A program made the position numbers and the translations under genes. DNA of 64,000 nucleotides from JADJYF01 sp965278995 (lineage in GTDB: Bacteria; Pseudomonadota; Gammaproteobacteria; Ga0077536). The stretch covers positions 1,798,001 through 1,862,000 of the forward strand of contig OZ257136.1 in NCBI GenBank assembly GCA_965278995.1, in the 5' to 3' direction. The notes beneath the pieces were generated by a model. That model was not told the DNA's origin and made no database searches. It worked only from the letters and a program-made list of their open reading frames with translations. Positions 61,403-64,000 of the stretch are shown here, in pieces; position 1 is the stretch's first letter; each line of letters opens with the position of its first letter.

Positions 61403-62149
61403 ATGGCCAAGTCGCGCGCGCACAAATCCACTGCAACAGGTTACAGCCTGCCCGAGCTGTCCGGACTCTATGGGCCACCGCCGTTCGAGTATCGCGATGC
61501 CGAACAGATGCTGGTGTTGTTCCGGACCGACCCGGCCGTCCTTCGGCGCCTGATCCCGGAGCCGCTGGTCGCCGACCCGCAAGGCCGCATGTTCGTCGCG
61601 GTGAGTCATTTCTTCACTAGTGGTTTCGGTCACTACAACGAGGCGACCATCGTCGGGCTCGCGACTTTCAAGCGCCGGCCGGTCAATTACAGTCTCTATC
61701 TCATTCTCGATAACGACATCGCCATCTGCGGTGGACGCGAAATCTGGGGCTTTCCAAAAAAGCTCGGTAGAGTCGAACTGAGTCATCGTGACGGTGTGCT
61801 GCGAGGCACCGCCGAGCGCGGTGGCATCTGTCTCATCGAAGCTGCCATCAGTTTGGCCGAGTTCGGCACCCCGGAGGAGCTTGCCGGTGGCAGCCTTGAA
61901 TACGTGTGCCGCAAGCTGATTCCTTCGGTGACCTTGAACGCGCCACCCGCAGTCTGCCAGCTGACGTCGACAACCCTCACCAACGCTGTCGTGCGCGAGG
62001 TCAACAAGGGGCCGGCGACGCTCCGCTTTGGCGATTCGCCGGCTGACCGCGTTGCCACGATCCCGGTGCGCAGCGTCGACGGCGGCTTTTACTACCGTAC
62101 GGATTTCACCCTTGGTGACGGCGAAGTTATTCACGACTACCTCGACTGA
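61403..62149 (+). CDS. Acetoacetate decarboxylase-like protein (ADC superfamily)
   Basis: 248-residue protein of the ADC superfamily. The conserved segment ICGGREIWGFPKKLGRVEL (about residues 112-130) holds the lysine used as Schiff base in true decarboxylases. FRTDPAVLRRLIPEPL and YNEATIVGLATF are other landmarks. Members outside Clostridium usually do not decarboxylate acetoacetate; several act on hydroxy or oxo acids. ATG 61403 has GGGGAGGGG upstream. Confidence 0.85.
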   Translation: MAKSRAHKSTATGYSLPELSGLYGPPPFEYRDAEQMLVLFRTDPAVLRRLIPEPLVADPQGRMFVAVSHFFTSGFGHYNEATIVGLATFKRRPVNYSLYLILDNDIAICGGREIWGFPKKLGRVELSHRDGVLRGTAERGGICLIEAAISLAEFGTPEELAGGSLEYVCRKLIPSVTLNAPPAVCQLTSTTLTNAVVREVNKGPATLRFGDSPADRVATIPVRSVDGGFYYRTDFTLGDGEVIHDYLD

Positions 62150-62244
62150 GCGAAAATCGCAGCCCGCAATCGTCGCGGCGCTTTCCTGCCGCGCGCCTGG
62201 TGCGGCGACCGATAGCTCAATGAACTCATCGACAGGAGCACATC

Positions 62245-63000
62245 ATGGATCTCGGATTGAAAGGCAAGAACGCCATTGTGACCGGTGGCAGCAAAGGCAT
62301 CGGTCGCTGCACCGCGCTCGGGCTCGCCGCTGAAGGTGTCAACGTCGCCATCTGTGCGCGAGGTGCCGAGGCGCTGGAAAGCACGCGTCGAGAACTTGCC
62401 GCACTCGGCGTCAAGTCGTATGCCGCAGCTTGCGATGTCGGCAATGCCGATGCACTCGCTGCTTTCATGATAGCCGCCCGCGATGCGCTCGGTGGGGTCG
62501 ATATTCTGATCAACAATCCATCGGGCTTTGGCATGACGGATGACGAGGCCGGCTGGAAAGTCAGCGTCGATATCGATCTCATGGCGACCGTCCGGGCGAC
62601 CCAACAAGTGGTGCCGTGGATGGAGGCTGCCGGCGGTGGCGCGATCGTGCATATTTCGTCGATCTCCGGTCTCGAGCCCGGCTCACCACCGGCCTATGGC
62701 GCGGTCAAGGCTGCGCTCGTCAATCACGCCAAGACCATGGCCCAGTCGCTTGCGCCGAAAAACATTCGCGTAAATTGTGTCGCACCCGGTTCGATCTATT
62801 TCGAAGGGGGTTTCTGGGACATGGTCAAGACGCACAATCGTGCGATGTACGACGGTATTGTCGCCGGCATTCCTTTTGGACGCATGGGCAAACCGGAGGA
62901 AGTTGCCGACGCCATCGTCTATATCACATCGAGCCGCGCCAACTGGATCTCCGGCGTCACCCTGGTGGTCGACGGCGTCCAGCACAAAGGCATTTTCTAG
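62245..63000 (+). CDS. Short-chain dehydrogenase/reductase
   Basis: 251-residue SDR. VTGGSKGIGRCTALGLA is the NAD(P) binding loop, CDVGNADALAAF and ILINNPSGFGM (NNPS instead of NNAG) follow, the active-site Tyr/Lys are in YGAVKAAL near residue 152, and RMGKPEEVADAIVYITSS and WISGVTLVVDGV close the fold. Substrate unknown, possibly the 3-hydroxyacyl or keto acid handled by the neighbouring ADC-like enzyme. Confidence 0.93.
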   Translation: MDLGLKGKNAIVTGGSKGIGRCTALGLAAEGVNVAICARGAEALESTRRELAALGVKSYAAACDVGNADALAAFMIAARDALGGVDILINNPSGFGMTDDEAGWKVSVDIDLMATVRATQQVVPWMEAAGGGAIVHISSISGLEPGSPPAYGAVKAALVNHAKTMAQSLAPKNIRVNCVAPGSIYFEGGFWDMVKTHNRAMYDGIVAGIPFGRMGKPEEVADAIVYITSSRANWISGVTLVVDGVQHKGIF

Positions 63001-63010
63001 CGTATCGCCA

Positions 63011-63033
63011 CTGCCGTGCCTGAATCACGGCAG
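63011..63033 (+). terminator. Hairpin after the SDR gene
   Basis: CTGCCGTG-CCTGAAT-CACGGCAG is a perfect 8-bp stem 10 bases after the SDR stop. No U-run follows, so it may be a weak terminator or an mRNA-stabilising structure rather than a strong terminator. Confidence 0.4.
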
Positions 63034-63057
63034 CGCGCTCAAGCGGGTACGAATACA

Positions 63058-64000
63058 GTGACTGAGAATCCCTATTACAGCCAGACGCTCCATGGCCCCT
63101 GGCAGACTTTCGATGCTGGCAACTTCACGCTCGAGGACGGCGGCTGCATCCATGGTCTGAAGCTTGCCTATGCCGTACACGGCACGCTCAACGCAGCGAA
63201 AGACAACGCCATCCTTGTTCCGACCTGGTATTCCGGTACCAGCAAGGTCATAGAGCAGTTGTTCGTCGGCCCGGGCCGGGCACTCGATCCGGCGCGTTAC
63301 TGCATCATCGTGGTTAATCAGATAGGCAATGGCCTGTCGAGTTCGCCGCACAATACGCCGCCGCCTTACGATGGCATGAAATTCCCCCACGTGCGTATCG
63401 GCGACGACGTTCGCGCGCAGCATCTGCTGGTGACCGAGCATCTTGGCATTCGAGAACTGGCGCTCGTCGTCGGTGGTTCGATGGGCGCACAGCAAACCTA
63501 TGACTGGGCTGTGCGCTATCCGGAAATGGTCAAACGCGCCGCGCCAATAGCCGGTTTCGCGAAGAATACCGATCACGATTTTCTCTATACCCAGACCTTG
63601 ATGGATGCGATTACCTCCGACCCGGGCTGGGCTGGGGGCTGGTATCGAGAGCCGCGCGACGTTCATGGCGGACTGCGCCGCCACGCCGGCCTGTGGTCGG
63701 TGATGGGACTATCGACAGTGTTCTATCAGCGCGAAGCGTGGCGCGGTTTCGGCTTTACCTCGCTCGAGGATTTCCAGGTCGGCTTCATGGAAGGATTCTT
63801 TGTTCCGATGGATCCGAACAATCTGCTGTGCATGGCCTGGAAGTGGCAGCGTGGCGATGTCAGCCGCCTGACCGGTGGCGATCTTGCCGCCGCGCTCGGC
63901 CGCATTCGCGCCAAGACTTATGTGATGCCGATAGACACCGACATGTTTTTCACGCCGCAGGATTGCGCCCGCGAACAAGCCCTGATTGCAGGCAGCGAAT
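63058..64000 (+). CDS. MetX-like alpha/beta hydrolase (homoserine acetyltransferase family), 3' truncated
   Basis: At least 314 residues of a MetX-family alpha/beta fold protein continuing past the window. LKLAYAVHGTLNAAKDNAILVPTW begins the fold, IIVVNQIGNGLSSSPHN carries the oxyanion side, and LVVGGSMGAQQTYDWAVRYP is the nucleophile elbow with Ser. Homoserine acetyltransferases, cephalosporin acetyltransferases and haloalkane-type hydrolases share it. The frame opens at GTG 63058, which I choose; GTG 63016 would overlap a hairpin. The cluster with ADC-like and SDR genes suggests catabolism rather than methionine synthesis. Confidence 0.8.
   Translation, partial: MTENPYYSQTLHGPWQTFDAGNFTLEDGGCIHGLKLAYAVHGTLNAAKDNAILVPTWYSGTSKVIEQLFVGPGRALDPARYCIIVVNQIGNGLSSSPHNTPPPYDGMKFPHVRIGDDVRAQHLLVTEHLGIRELALVVGGSMGAQQTYDWAVRYPEMVKRAAPIAGFAKNTDHDFLYTQTLMDAITSDPGWAGGWYREPRDVHGGLRRHAGLWSVMGLSTVFYQREAWRGFGFTSLEDFQVGFMEGFFVPMDPNNLLCMAWKWQRGDVSRLTGGDLAAALGRIRAKTYVMPIDTDMFFTPQDCAREQALIAGSE

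Noticed and set aside
1..64000. CRISPR arrays, tRNAs, rRNAs, integrases, transposases or phage genes
   Set aside because: No repeat array, RNA fold signature or mobile-element protein was found when reading both strands.

Overview
The window is about 60% GC and densely coded. It looks like a gammaproteobacterial chromosome: SrkA-type kinase, DAHP synthase, FolD, CbpA/CbpM, TonB-dependent receptors, LpxR-like outer-membrane enzyme and cytochrome bd. Many CoA-dependent catabolic genes, together with a polyhydroxyalkanoate (PHA) locus, suggest an environmental heterotroph that degrades hydrophobic, steroid-like or aromatic substrates. The exact genus cannot be told from sequence alone. No rRNA, tRNA, CRISPR array, phage gene or transposase was seen.

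Region 1 (1-3.6 kb): 3'-truncated srkA, a luciferase-like (LLM) oxidoreductase, a divergent SCP2-type thiolase and an uncharacterised membrane protein.

Region 2 (3.7-19.4 kb) is the most unusual part. It is a micronutrient acquisition island that combines TonB receptors and an ABC transporter with eight proteins carrying VPLPA/PEP-CTERM-like C-terminal anchoring signals. Three Fur-box-like palindromes (3689, 7736, 19420) sit in front of (a) a VPLPA-CTERM protein plus heme receptor, (b) a divergent pair formed by another VPLPA-CTERM protein and hugZ-hmuTUV, and (c) a leftward, translationally coupled four-gene operon of VPLPA-CTERM proteins, two of them matrixin-like metalloproteases. Embedded in it is a cobalamin riboswitch driving a BtuB-type receptor and two more C-terminally anchored proteins, one of them DUF4465-like. 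I infer a surface-anchored heme and cobalamin capture system.

Region 3 (19.5-33 kb): a GbsR-like regulator with cydAB (short Q-loop), a CBS protein, two nitronate-monooxygenase-like proteins, a 1376-residue PAS/GAF/GGDEF/EAL protein, an acyl-CoA ligase, DAHP synthase and a TauD-like dioxygenase.

Region 4 (33-48.6 kb): an unknown protein, a Nudix CoA pyrophosphatase and, directly upstream of it, a thioredoxin-fold gene interrupted by one in-frame UGA at its redox motif. A hairpin of bacterial SECIS dimensions follows, so it is a strong selenoprotein candidate. A long leftward catabolic operon follows: folD, two CaiB/BaiF CoA-transferases, acyl-CoA dehydrogenase, LLM oxidoreductase, GST, hydrolase and ligase. 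Two metallo-beta-lactamase-fold hydrolases and an LpxR-like protein come next.

Region 5 (48.6-64 kb): a sigma/anti-sigma/subtilase operon, a Ser/Thr kinase, alpha/beta hydrolases, a PHA locus (PadR regulator, phasin, lipase-like protein, short PhaR/PhaE-like subunit, class III/IV PhaC), cbpA-cbpM, and a lipid-type cluster (TetR, acetoacetate-decarboxylase-like, SDR and a 3'-truncated MetX-like hydrolase).
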